Shown: positions 38,749 to 47,074 of the stretch, piece after piece
How the letters are laid out: every line of letters begins with the position of its first letter
How positions within the stretch are numbered: position 1 is the stretch's first letter
Origin: RAM1 sp041905405
GTDB lineage: Bacteria; Pseudomonadota; Gammaproteobacteria; Burkholderiales; Burkholderiaceae_C
Length of the DNA: 64,000 bases
Reading direction: 5' to 3'
NCBI GenBank assembly: GCA_041905405.1
Contig: JAYRLC010000003.1
Coordinates: forward strand, 186,001 to 250,000
Program-made: the position numbers and the translations under genes
The notes under the pieces: generated by a model
The model's database searches: none
The model's input: the letters and a program-made list of their open reading frames with translations, nothing else
What the model was told of the DNA's origin: nothing

Positions 38749-40581
38749 TTGCAGCCATCCAACATTGCCAGCCCGGCCTATTTCCACAAGGTCGTCGACT
38801 GCCAGTACGCCTGCCCCGCCCATACGCCCGTGCCGGAATACATCCGCCTGATCGCGCAGCGGCGCTACGGCGACGCCTACATGGTCAACTGGGTGTCCAA
38901 CGTGTTCCCCGGCATCCTGGGCCGCACCTGCGACCGGCCCTGCGAGCCGGCCTGCCGGCGGGGCAGGGTGGAGGAGGCGAACGCGCAGCAGCCTGAGCCC
39001 GTGGCGATCTGCCGGCTCAAGCGTGTGGCGGCCGATATGAAAGAAGACGTCGGCGCACGCATGCCCAAGCCGGCCCGCAAGAAGAACGGCAGGCGCGTGG
39101 CCTGCATCGGCGCGGGGCCCGCGTCGCTGACAGTCGCGCGCGACCTGGCGCCGCTGGGCTACGACGTGACGGTGTTCGACGGCGAAGCCAAGGCGGGCGG
39201 CTTCATCCGCACGCAGATCCCGCGCTTTCGCCTGCCCGAGTCGGTGATCGACGAAGAAACGGGCTACATCCTGGACCTGGGCGTCACGTTCAGAAGCGGC
39301 GAGCGCATCGGGTCCATGAAGGCGCTGCTGGCCCAGGACTACGACGCGGTCTTCGTGGGCTGCGGCGCGCCGCGCGGACGCGACCTGGATCTGCCGGGCC
39401 GCAAGGAGGCGGCAGCCAGCATCCACATCGGCATCGACTGGCTCGCATCGGTGTCGTTCGGCCACATCACCGGCATCGGCAAACGGGTCATCGTGCTGGG
39501 CGGCGGCAACACGGCCATGGACTGCTGCCGTTCGGCGCGGCGCCTGGGTGGCACGGACGTGAAGGTCATCGTGCGCAGCGGCTTCGACGAGATGAAGGCG
39601 TCGCCCTGGGAGAAAGAGGACGCGCAGCACGAGGGCATTCCCATCATCAACTTCCACGTGCCCAAGGCCTTCGTCCAGCAGGGCGGCAAGCTGCTGGGCA
39701 TGACGTTCGAGGTCGTGAAGGCTGTGTACGACAGCAAGGGCAAGCGCAGCCTGGTGCCCACGGGCGAGGCCGACGCGTTCTTTGAATGCGACGAGGTGCT
39801 GGTGGCCGTGGGACAGGAGAACGCGTTTCCGTGGATCGAGCGTGATTGCGGCATCGCCTTCGACGAATGGGGTTTGCCGCTGCTGGGCAAGGAAACCCAC
39901 CAGTCGAGCCTGCCCAACGTGTTCTTCGGCGGTGACGCGGCGTTCGGGCCCAAGAACATCATCACGGCCGTGGCGCATGGCCATGAGGCAGCGGTGTCCA
40001 TCGACCGCCTGCTGAACGGCGAGGACGTGGCGCAGCGCCCCGACCCCATGACCAACCTGATGTCCCAGAAGATGGGCATCCACGAATGGAGCTACGACAA
40101 TGACACTTCCAACGACCTGCGCTTCAAGGTACCCTGGGCGCAGGCCGAAAAGGCGCTGGCCAGCATCAAGGTCGAGGTGGAGCTGGGCTTTGACGCCGCC
40201 ACGGCCTTCAAGGAGGCGCAGCGCTGCCTGAACTGCGACGTACAGACGGTGTTTACCGAGAGTGCCTGCATCGAATGCGACGCCTGCGTGGACATCTGTC
40301 CCATGGACTGCATCACCTTCACCACCAATGGCGATGAGGCCGAGCTGCGAACGCGGCTGAAGGCGCCGGCGCTGAACGAATCGCAGGACCTGTACGTGTC
40401 GCACGACCTCAGGACCGGCCGCGTGATGGTCAAGGACGAGGACGTCTGCCTGCACTGCGGGCTGTGTGCCGAGCGTTGCCCCACGGGCGCATGGGACATG
40501 CAGAAATTCCTGTTGAACACGACGCAGGCGGGACCGGCGTGCCGCGACAAGGCCGGCCAGCGCCAGGGGGTAGCCGCATGA
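38749..40581 (+). CDS. korC: GltD-like NAD(P)H:acceptor oxidoreductase with ferredoxin domain, KorC-type subunit
   Basis: 610 residues from a TTG start. AAGGAG lies 6 nt before the TTG and no ATG fits as well. The N-terminal Cys-rich helical domain (C-Q-Y-A-C-P-A-H-T-P-V-P, C-D-R-P-C-E-P-A-C-R) is that of glutamate synthase small subunits. Two Rossmann folds follow (G-A-G-P-A-S-L-T-V-A and G-G-G-N-T-A-M-D). The C-terminus has two 4Fe-4S motifs, C-I-E-C-D-A-C-V-D-I-C-P and C-L-H-C-G-L-C-A-E-R-C-P. With korA and korB it matches the KorABC 2-oxoglutarate:NADP+ oxidoreductase described in Azoarcus evansii, where this subunit passes electrons to NADP+. Confidence 0.82.
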   Translation: MQPSNIASPAYFHKVVDCQYACPAHTPVPEYIRLIAQRRYGDAYMVNWVSNVFPGILGRTCDRPCEPACRRGRVEEANAQQPEPVAICRLKRVAADMKEDVGARMPKPARKKNGRRVACIGAGPASLTVARDLAPLGYDVTVFDGEAKAGGFIRTQIPRFRLPESVIDEETGYILDLGVTFRSGERIGSMKALLAQDYDAVFVGCGAPRGRDLDLPGRKEAAASIHIGIDWLASVSFGHITGIGKRVIVLGGGNTAMDCCRSARRLGGTDVKVIVRSGFDEMKASPWEKEDAQHEGIPIINFHVPKAFVQQGGKLLGMTFEVVKAVYDSKGKRSLVPTGEADAFFECDEVLVAVGQENAFPWIERDCGIAFDEWGLPLLGKETHQSSLPNVFFGGDAAFGPKNIITAVAHGHEAAVSIDRLLNGEDVAQRPDPMTNLMSQKMGIHEWSYDNDTSNDLRFKVPWAQAEKALASIKVEVELGFDAATAFKEAQRCLNCDVQTVFTESACIECDACVDICPMDCITFTTNGDEAELRTRLKAPALNESQDLYVSHDLRTGRVMVKDEDVCLHCGLCAERCPTGAWDMQKFLLNTTQAGPACRDKAGQRQGVAA

Positions 40582-42434
40582 AGCAGATCGAAGCCGTCAA
40601 CGATTTCGTCATCAAGTTCGCCAACGTCAACGGCTCGGGCTCGGCCAGCGCCAACGAGCTGTTTGCCAAGGCGATCCTGCGCATGGGCGTGCCGGTCAGC
40701 CCGCGCAACATCTTTCCCAGCAACATCCAGGGCCTGCCCACCTGGTACGAGGTGCGCGTGACCGAGCGCGGCTGGCTGGGGCGGCGCGGCGGCATCGACA
40801 TGATGGTCGCCATGAACCCGCAGACCTGGGACGCCGACGTGGCCGAGCTGGAGCCGGGTGGCTACCTGTTCTACGACAGCACGCGGCCGCTGCCGCCCGA
40901 AAAATTCCGCGATGACGTGCACGTGATCGGCATGCCGCTGACCGAGATCTGCAACGCCGTCTACACCGACCCGCGCCAGCGCCAGCTGTTCAAGAACATC
41001 GTCTATGTCGGCGCGCTGTCGGTGCTGCTTCAGATCGAGCCCGAGGTGATCGAAAAGCTGTTCGGCGAGCAGTACAAGGGCAAGGAGAAGCTGCTTGCGT
41101 CCAACGTGCAGGCGCTGCACCTGGGGCGCGACTTTGCCAAAGAGCACCTGAATGCGCCGCTGCCCATCCGCGTGCGGCGCGCCGACCGCGTGGGCGAGCG
41201 CATCTTCGTGGACGGCAACTCGGCCGCGGCGCTGGGCTGCGTGTACGGCGGCGCCAGCGTGGCGGCCTGGTACCCGATCACGCCGTCGTCGTCGGTGGCC
41301 GAGGCGTTCCAGAAATACTGCGCCAAGTACCGCGTGGACCCGGCCACCGGGCAGAACAACTTTGCAATCGTGCAGGCCGAGGACGAGATCGCCTCCATCG
41401 GCATGGTGGTGGGGGCAGGGTGGAACGGCGCGCGCGCGTTCACCGCCACATCGGGGCCGGGCGTGTCGCTGATGACCGAGTTCATCGGCCTCGCGTACTT
41501 CGCCGAAATCCCCGTGACCATCATCAACGTGCAGCGCGGCGGGCCGTCCACTGGCATGCCCACGCGCACGCAGCAGGCCGACATCCTGGCCTGCGCCTAT
41601 GCGTCGCACGGCGACACCAAACACGTGCTGCTGTTCCCCGAGGACCCGGCCGAATGCTTCGAGCATGCCGCCTGCGCGCTGGACCTGGCGGACCGGCTGC
41701 AAACACCCGTGTTCGTCATGACCGACCTGGACATCGGCATGAACCAGCGCCTGTGCGCGCCGTTCACGTGGGAAGAGGGCCGCGACTACGACCGCGGCAA
41801 GGTCATGACCGCGCAGGAGCTGGAGGCGGGCCGTGACTTCGGCCGCTACAAGGACGTGGACGGCGACGGTATCCCGTGGCGCACGCTGCCGGCCACACAC
41901 CCGTCCAAAGGCAGCTACTTCACGCGCGGCACCACGCGCGACGCGTATGCGCGCTATTCGGAGCGGGGGCCCGACTACATCTACAACGTGGAGCGGCTGC
42001 TGAAGAAGTTCCGCACGGCGGCGACGCTGGTGCCCAAGCCTGTGTGGCGCAAGGCGTCGTGCAAGACGCGGCTGGGCGTCATCTACTTCGGCTCCACCAG
42101 CCCGGCCATGGACGAGGCGCTGGACGCGCTGTCGGACCTGGGTATCCACCTGGACGCGCTGCGCCTGCGGGCCTACCCGTTCCCCGACGCGGTGGGTGAA
42201 TTCATCGACGGGCACGACGAGGTGTTCGTGGTGGAACAGAACCGCGACGCGCAGATGCGCAGCCTGTTGGTCAACGAGCTGGGCACCGACCCGGCGCGGC
42301 TGGTGCCAGTGCTGCACTACGACGGCACGCCGGTCACGGCGCGCTTCATCACGCAGGCCATCGTGGGCCACGTGCACGCCGAAGTCGTCACGCCCAAAAC
42401 GCGCTCCAGCAAGAGCCGGGAGAAAACCGCATGA
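40578..42434 (+). CDS. korA: 2-oxoacid:acceptor oxidoreductase, fused gamma-alpha subunit (KorA-type)
   Basis: 618 residues. The gamma domain comes first (about 12-190; G-S-G-S-A-S-A-N-E-L-F-A-K-A). The alpha pyrimidine-binding domain starts near 215 (D-G-N-S-A-A-A-L-G-C, then W-Y-P-I-T-P-S-S-S-V-A-E) and contains E-D-E-I-A-S-I-G-M-V-V-G-A-G-W and T-S-G-P-G-V-S-L-M-T-E. The substrate is a 2-oxoacid, most likely 2-oxoglutarate by family, oxidatively decarboxylated to its acyl-CoA. The start overlaps korC in ATGA and its stop overlaps korB in the same way, so all three are coupled. Branched-chain oxoacids or indolepyruvate are less likely alternatives. Confidence 0.88.
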   Translation: MKQIEAVNDFVIKFANVNGSGSASANELFAKAILRMGVPVSPRNIFPSNIQGLPTWYEVRVTERGWLGRRGGIDMMVAMNPQTWDADVAELEPGGYLFYDSTRPLPPEKFRDDVHVIGMPLTEICNAVYTDPRQRQLFKNIVYVGALSVLLQIEPEVIEKLFGEQYKGKEKLLASNVQALHLGRDFAKEHLNAPLPIRVRRADRVGERIFVDGNSAAALGCVYGGASVAAWYPITPSSSVAEAFQKYCAKYRVDPATGQNNFAIVQAEDEIASIGMVVGAGWNGARAFTATSGPGVSLMTEFIGLAYFAEIPVTIINVQRGGPSTGMPTRTQQADILACAYASHGDTKHVLLFPEDPAECFEHAACALDLADRLQTPVFVMTDLDIGMNQRLCAPFTWEEGRDYDRGKVMTAQELEAGRDFGRYKDVDGDGIPWRTLPATHPSKGSYFTRGTTRDAYARYSERGPDYIYNVERLLKKFRTAATLVPKPVWRKASCKTRLGVIYFGSTSPAMDEALDALSDLGIHLDALRLRAYPFPDAVGEFIDGHDEVFVVEQNRDAQMRSLLVNELGTDPARLVPVLHYDGTPVTARFITQAIVGHVHAEVVTPKTRSSKSREKTA

Positions 42435-43486
42435 CCTACATCGCCAAGCCGCGCCTGCACCACCCGACGCTGCAAACCAACAAGGTCGGCTACACCCGCC
42501 GCGACTACGAGGGCAAGATCAGCACGCTGTGCGCGGGCTGCGGCCACGACAGCATCAGCGCGGCCATCATCCAGGCCTGCTGGGAGCTGGACATCGAGCC
42601 ACACCGCGTGGCCAAGCTGTCGGGCATCGGCTGCAGTTCCAAGACGCCGGACTATTTCCTGGGCGCCAGTCACGGCTTCAACACCGTGCACGGGCGCATG
42701 CCCAGCGTGTTGACCGGCGCCAACCTGGCCAACCGCGACCTGCTGTACCTGGGCGTGTCGGGCGACGGGGATTCGGCGTCCATCGGCCTGGGGCAGTTCG
42801 CCCACGCCATGCGGCGCGGCGTGAACATGGTCTACATCGTGGAGAACAACGGCGTCTACGGGTTGACCAAGGGGCAGTTCAGCGCCACGGCCGACCGTGG
42901 CAGCAAGAGCAAGAAGGGCGTGCTCAATGCCGACAGCGCGATCGACCTGGTGGGCATGGCGTTGCAGCTGGGCGCGACCTACGTGGCGCGTGGCTTTTCG
43001 GGCGACAAGGCGCAGCTCGTGCCGCTGATCAAGGGCGCCATCGGCCACGGCGGCGCGGCGTTCATCGACGTGATCAGCCCCTGCGTGGCGTTCAACAACC
43101 ATGCCGGCAGCACCAAGAGCTACGACTATGTGCGCGAGCACAACGAAGCCGTGAGCCGCATCGATTTCATCACCCCGCGTGACGAGATCACCACCGGCTA
43201 CGCCCCCGGCGAAATGGTGGACGTCGAACAGCACGACGGCACCGTGCTGCGCCTGCGCAAGCTGCACGAAGGCTACGACCCCACGCGCCGCGTGGCGGCC
43301 ATGAACTTCGTGCAGGAACGCCAGGCGCAGGGCGAGGTGGTGACCGGCCTGCTGTACCTGGAGCCCGATGCTACCGACCTGCACACGGCGCTGAACACAA
43401 GCGCCCGGCCGCTGAATGCGCTGGGCGCGGCCGAGCTGTGCCCGGGCCGCGCTGCGCTGGACAAGCTCAACGCCAGCCTGCGCTGA
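42431..43486 (+). CDS. korB: 2-oxoacid:acceptor oxidoreductase, thiamine-pyrophosphate beta subunit (KorB-type)
   Basis: 351 residues carrying the TPP and cluster-binding features of beta subunits: T-L-C-A-G-C-G-H-D-S-I-S, then G-I-G-C-S-S-K-T-P, then the diphosphate motif G-V-S-G-D-G-D-S-A-S-I-G, and N-N-G-V-Y-G-L-T-K-G-Q. The active site forms with KorA. In Azoarcus such an enzyme delivers low-potential electrons, or NADPH, to anaerobic aromatic reduction. Its role here is open, since no benzoyl-CoA reductase genes are in the window. It is the last gene of the cluster; a long inverted repeat follows. Confidence 0.9.
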   Translation: MTYIAKPRLHHPTLQTNKVGYTRRDYEGKISTLCAGCGHDSISAAIIQACWELDIEPHRVAKLSGIGCSSKTPDYFLGASHGFNTVHGRMPSVLTGANLANRDLLYLGVSGDGDSASIGLGQFAHAMRRGVNMVYIVENNGVYGLTKGQFSATADRGSKSKKGVLNADSAIDLVGMALQLGATYVARGFSGDKAQLVPLIKGAIGHGGAAFIDVISPCVAFNNHAGSTKSYDYVREHNEAVSRIDFITPRDEITTGYAPGEMVDVEQHDGTVLRLRKLHEGYDPTRRVAAMNFVQERQAQGEVVTGLLYLEPDATDLHTALNTSARPLNALGAAELCPGRAALDKLNASLR

Positions 43487-43501
43487 TGTTGTATCGCTCG
43501 C

Positions 43502-43700
43502 TGCTTCGCGGCAGGCGGTGTGCGGGGCTGGGGGCGCCTCTGTGACGCCGAGCAGCGCAAGGGTGAGTGTCGGCGCGCGCAGCGCGCGTAGCGAGTTCTG
43601 CGGTGCGACCGAACCCTGAGCAGCACAGGGAAGTCGCCGCAGGCGACCGTCACAGTGAAGCCCCCAGCCCCGCACACCGCCCCCGTGGCTTTGCCGCGAG
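43502..43700. repeat. Long intergenic inverted repeat after korB
   Basis: The 22-base arm at 43514-43535 is exactly complementary to 43660-43681. An inner CTGTGACG/CGTCACAG pair (43540-43547, 43648-43655) and an imperfect outer pair near 43504-43513 and 43690-43700 extend the stem. The loop of about 100 nt is itself rich in CGCGCG symmetry. No coding frame is convincing across it. It could be a terminator-like structure or a non-autonomous mobile repeat. The rest of the 364-nt gap holds the next gene's promoter region. Confidence 0.7.
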
Positions 43701-43770
43701 GTGCCAAGATCGACGTCACGACAACCCGCGTCACCAAGTCCGCCCGAACAGGCAAACGTAGTGTCAGCAG

Positions 43771-43826
43771 GCCCCTAGACCGAAGTAGGGGCTGTATTGC
43801 CGTGCCGCCGTGCCTAGACTGGACTT
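43771..43826 (+). promoter_or_regulatory. Inverted repeat and shared promoter-like box upstream of the first small paralog
   Basis: GCCCCTA (43771-43777) pairs with TAGGGGC (43786-43792) around an 8-nt loop. GCCTAGACTGGACTT at 43812-43826 resembles the box before korC. A ribosome site (CAGGAG) lies before the ATG at 43851. The site is consistent with an activator-bound promoter; the regulator is unknown. Confidence 0.35.
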
Positions 43827-43850
43827 ACCGTTCGTTACAGGAGACCCGTC

Positions 43851-44141
43851 ATGGATCGACTGGAATTTGCCCCGGCAACCGCCCATCCGGCTTCATTCGC
43901 TGCCGCCGCCGTCGATCACGACGACAGCTACTGGCCGCGCCACGCCCTGCAGGCCTTTACGCTGCGCATGGCGTCGCACGGCCTGTGCGTGAGCAGCAGC
44001 ATGATGCTGGGCGACCGCTGCTACGCGCTGGAACAGCTCGCGCATGCGCATGCGCTGGCTGACGACGAGCTGCGCGGCCTGGCCATGGAACTGTTCCGGC
44101 ATTTCGAGCGCCGCCAGTCGGGCCTGCCGCACCTGTCCTGA
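43851..44141 (+). CDS. Small protein of unknown function, paralog A (96 aa)
   Basis: Residues about 31-96 are nearly the same as the C-terminal part of the gene at 45233 (A-L-Q-A-F-T-L-R-M-A-S-H-G, S-S-S-M-M-L-G-D-R-C-Y-A-L-E-Q-L, ending R-R-Q-S-G-L-P-H-L). The N-terminal 30 residues differ. No signal peptide or membrane helix is seen; the conserved part looks mostly helical, with two Cys and several His. A good ribosome site precedes the ATG. The duplicated arrangement around the unknown protein at 44247 suggests a common function, but I cannot name a family. Confidence 0.8.
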   Translation: MDRLEFAPATAHPASFAAAAVDHDDSYWPRHALQAFTLRMASHGLCVSSSMMLGDRCYALEQLAHAHALADDELRGLAMELFRHFERRQSGLPHLS

Positions 44142-44159
44142 CCTGCGGCGCGCCGCTGT

Positions 44160-44177
44160 CAATCTTGACAGGATTGA
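44160..44177. promoter_or_regulatory. Short palindrome with a TTGACA core before the 44247 gene
   Basis: TCAATC at 44159-44164 and GATTGA at 44172-44177 flank TTGACAG. The TTGACA could be a -35 box, but no convincing -10 lies 16-18 nt downstream. It may be a repressor site in the 105-nt gap. Confidence 0.25.
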
Positions 44178-44246
44178 CCGGCCGCGGCCGGGTTCCTACA
44201 GTCGCCCCCTGTTGCCGCGCAACGCGGTGTCCGACTGGGGGAGCGA

Positions 44247-45113
44247 ATGTCCGATGGCTATGTCAAAAAGTTGCTGGACCCGGCCAAACGGGGAGCGGTG
44301 ATACGGACGCTGCCCATCCGCACCGGCGACCTGCGCAAGGACCTGCTGGAAGACAAACAGGTGGCCATTCCCATGGGTGGCCAGTTCGACTACCTGCACG
44401 TGGCCAAGGCGAACCGCATCGCCTACTTTGACATCCGCCCCGAAAACTGGCCGTCCGATCATCTCCAGTTGTTCGTGGAAGACGTCCAGGTGTCCACCCA
44501 GTTCCGCTCCGGTCGCAATGCCAAGACGTTGCGGCCCCTGTTCTACCTGCCCTACCAGCGCAACAACATCGCCCGCATGAAGTTGTCCGAGCCCGGCACC
44601 TACAACGGCCCGCCCGTGCGCTTTTTCACCACAGCCATGATCGACGGCTGCTCGGTCTACATCGAAGGGCCGGGCGCCACCCCCAAGGTGTCGCACGCCA
44701 ACGCGCAGGCCGTGCAGCCCACGCGCACCACGGACAGCTGGGCGGCCAAGCAGATCAAGATCCAGGCCAAGATCACCCATATGGACACCGGCTACGGCCA
44801 TCTGCGCAAGGCGGCGGCGGCCGTCGTGGAGCGGCCCCACTACATCGCCGACGACCCGGTCGAGCTGCTGCAGGTCAAGACGGCCTTTGCCAATGCCCAC
44901 GGCGTACCGGTCAACCGCGTCACCGACTACCAGCCGTTCGGCGCCGTGCTGGGCTTCAAGGACGGCAACAGCTGGTCGTTCTGGCTGCAGAAGAACGGCG
45001 TCTTCAACTACCGCAGGCGCACCACCGATCCGCGCGACACGGCCAAGTACTGGGTGATCGAGGCGCGCGAGGTCTGGCCCAACGGCGGCGGCCATTTCCG
45101 GCTGATTCCCTGA
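44247..45113 (+). CDS. Conserved-looking protein of unknown function (288 aa)
   Basis: A GGGGGAG ribosome site supports ATG 44247. The protein has no signal peptide or membrane helix and starts M-S-D-G-Y-V-K-K-L-L-D-P-A-K-R-G. It is rich in aromatic residues and basic patches (L-P-Y-Q-R-N-N-I-A-R-M-K) and ends H-F-R-L-I-P. Beta-strand spacing suggests a beta-rich fold. I do not recognise a family. It lies between two near-identical small genes on the same strand and is followed by a terminator-like hairpin, so it may be its own transcription unit. A role linked to the neighbouring chemoreceptor is only a guess. Confidence 0.75.
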   Translation: MSDGYVKKLLDPAKRGAVIRTLPIRTGDLRKDLLEDKQVAIPMGGQFDYLHVAKANRIAYFDIRPENWPSDHLQLFVEDVQVSTQFRSGRNAKTLRPLFYLPYQRNNIARMKLSEPGTYNGPPVRFFTTAMIDGCSVYIEGPGATPKVSHANAQAVQPTRTTDSWAAKQIKIQAKITHMDTGYGHLRKAAAAVVERPHYIADDPVELLQVKTAFANAHGVPVNRVTDYQPFGAVLGFKDGNSWSFWLQKNGVFNYRRRTTDPRDTAKYWVIEAREVWPNGGGHFRLIP

Positions 45114-45130
45114 GGCTGCAGGACGGGCTG

Positions 45131-45151
45131 GCCGGCGTTTAGCCGGCTTTT
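45131..45151 (+). terminator. Rho-independent terminator-like hairpin
   Basis: GCCGGC (45131-45136), a 5-nt loop, GCCGGC (45142-45147) and TTTT, with another T-run shortly after. It lies 17 nt past the stop of the 288-residue gene and before the second small paralog. Confidence 0.55.
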
Positions 45152-45232
45152 GGCCCGTTTTTGGCCCGCTTATCGCGCGATCGGGCAGGGTAGGCGCCGC
45201 CTAAGCTTGGGTCACCCTACAGGAGGCCCACC

Positions 45233-45526
45233 ATGGCATACCTTGACCCATCCCGGGGCGGCAGCGCCCGCGCCGTTCCCCCGTCCGTCTACGAACCGCC
45301 CGCCGAGGGCGGCTACTGGCCGCCCAGCGCCCTGCAGGCCTTTACGCTGCGCATGGCGTCGCATGGCCTGTGCGTGAGCAGCAGCATGATGCTGGGCGAC
45401 CGCTGCTACGCGCTGGAGCAGTTGAGCCACGCCCATTCGCTGGCCGATGACGATCTGCGCGACCTGGCCATGGAACTGTTCCGCTTTTTCGAGCGCCGCC
45501 AATCCGGCTTGCCTCACCTGCTCTGA
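45233..45526 (+). CDS. Small protein of unknown function, paralog B (97 aa)
   Basis: The last ~66 codons align without gaps to paralog A (43943-44141 versus 45328-45526, constant offset 1385), including long runs of identical DNA; the first 30 residues are unrelated. The leader also resembles that of paralog A: G-C-C-T-A-A then TACAGGAG before the ATG. The conserved codons as well as residues point to recent duplication or conversion. The gene ends 36 nt before the chemoreceptor and may be co-transcribed with it. Function unknown. Confidence 0.8.
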   Translation: MAYLDPSRGGSARAVPPSVYEPPAEGGYWPPSALQAFTLRMASHGLCVSSSMMLGDRCYALEQLSHAHSLADDDLRDLAMELFRFFERRQSGLPHLL

Positions 45527-45562
45527 GAGCAGGCCTTTCCCGGATTTCAAAGGAGACCGGCT

Positions 45563-47071
45563 TTGCTGGATCGGATGCTTTTCCCCGGCGCATGGTTGAT
45601 GCGCCTGCTCGGGCTGCGCGCCAAGTTCGTGCTACTGTCGCTGGTGGCGTTGGCGCCTGCCGGCATTGCCGCGGCTTGGGCGGCGTCTTCTTGGATGCCC
45701 TGGGCACTGGCGGCTGCCGTGCTGGCGCAGGTGTACCTGCTGGCCGCGCTGCATGTCGGGCTGATCCACGGGTTCACGCGGGCCATGGCGCGGCTACAGG
45801 CCATGGAAACCGGCGAGCTGGCCCTGGCCGACGGTGCAGCAGGCCGTGACGAATGGTCGTGCGTGATGCAGGCCGCTGCGCGGCTGTCGGTGCGGCTGTC
45901 GGCCATCGTGGCCGACGTGCGCAGCAGCTCGGCGCTGGTCGAGCAGGCCGGCCACCAGTTGGCCAAGGGCTACAACGAACTGCGCGACCGAACCGAAAGC
46001 CAGGCGTCCAGCCTGCAGGAAACAGCCGCGAGCGTGCGCCAGCTGGCCGCCACCGTCGCCGACAATGCGGACGCCGCCGGCCAGGCCGATGCGCGTGCAT
46101 CGGCCGTGCGGGCTTCGGCCGAGGACCAGGCGCGCTCCATGGCGCAGGCCGTGCAGACGGTTGGCGCCATCCAGGACGGCACGCAGCGCATGGGCGAAAT
46201 CGTGGGCATGATCGATGCCATCGCCTTGCAGACGAATCTTCTCGCGCTGAATGCCGCCGTGGAAGCCGCGCGCGCGGGCGAGCAGGGCCGGGGCTTTGCC
46301 GTCGTGGCGACCGAGGTGCGCCGGCTCGCGCAGCGCAGCGGCGACGAGGCGCGCCAGATCCGCGAGCTGATCGCCACGTCCACCGGGCACGTGGAGGACG
46401 GCGTGCGGCGCATCCGCGCTGCCGGCGAGGACATCACCCGCATCGTGGACGGCGTGCGTGGCGTGGCGGGCAACATGTCGCGCATCTCCAGCGCCAGCGG
46501 GGACCAGAGCAGCGGGCTGCGGCAGATTTCCGCCGCGGTCGAGGAACTGGACCGCATCACCCAATCCAACGCCGGGCTGGTGGACGAAGCCGCCAACCAG
46601 GCGCAGTACCTGCGCGAACGCGCGGCCACGTTGTCACGGTCGGTGGCGCATTTCCACCTGATGCAGGGCACGGCGGATGAAGCCGTGAGGCTGGTCGAGA
46701 AAGCTGCTACCGCCCATGGACAGCTGGGTGGGGGTGAAGCTTTTCTGGCCCACATTACCGGTGCAGCCAACGGGTTCCACGATCGCGACATGTATGTGTT
46801 CGTGCTCGATGGGGCGGGCCAGTATCTGGCCTTTGGTGGCAACCCGGCCAAGGTCGGTACGCGCGTGCACGATATACCCGGCGTTCAGGGCGATGCGCTG
46901 CTCGCCGCCATCATTAACCAGGCGGATGCACAGCCCGGCTGGGCCGAATACGACATCACCAACCCCACGACGCGCACCGTCCAGTCCAAGATGTCGTATG
47001 TCATGCGCCTGGGCAACCTGTATGTGGGCTGCGGCGTGTACAAGAGCCTGGTGCAGCGCCAGGCCGCCTGA
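45563..47071 (+). CDS. Methyl-accepting chemotaxis protein with C-terminal Cache-like domain
   Basis: 502 residues from a TTG start placed 7 nt after AAAGGAG; the next ATG would be too far from that site. Two hydrophobic segments (about 22-40 and about 45-68) sit close together, so almost nothing is periplasmic. The signalling domain spans about 100-370 with the conserved tip I-D-A-I-A-L-Q-T-N-L-L-A-L-N-A-A and G-R-G-F-A-V-V-A-T-E-V-R. The last ~110 residues (F-L-A-H-I-T-G-A-A-N, M-Y-V-F-V-L-D, G-C-G-V-Y-K) look like a small Cache domain placed after the signalling domain, which would be cytoplasmic. This reverses the usual order. Its stop is 3 nt from the convergent kinase gene's stop. Confidence 0.88.
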   Translation: MLDRMLFPGAWLMRLLGLRAKFVLLSLVALAPAGIAAAWAASSWMPWALAAAVLAQVYLLAALHVGLIHGFTRAMARLQAMETGELALADGAAGRDEWSCVMQAAARLSVRLSAIVADVRSSSALVEQAGHQLAKGYNELRDRTESQASSLQETAASVRQLAATVADNADAAGQADARASAVRASAEDQARSMAQAVQTVGAIQDGTQRMGEIVGMIDAIALQTNLLALNAAVEAARAGEQGRGFAVVATEVRRLAQRSGDEARQIRELIATSTGHVEDGVRRIRAAGEDITRIVDGVRGVAGNMSRISSASGDQSSGLRQISAAVEELDRITQSNAGLVDEAANQAQYLRERAATLSRSVAHFHLMQGTADEAVRLVEKAATAHGQLGGGEAFLAHITGAANGFHDRDMYVFVLDGAGQYLAFGGNPAKVGTRVHDIPGVQGDALLAAIINQADAQPGWAEYDITNPTTRTVQSKMSYVMRLGNLYVGCGVYKSLVQRQAA

Positions 47072-47074
47072 GGT

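Noticed and set aside
43514..43681. Possible CRISPR-like or insertion-sequence end
   Set aside because: There is one inverted pair, no spaced direct repeats, no transposase frame and no evident target-site duplication.
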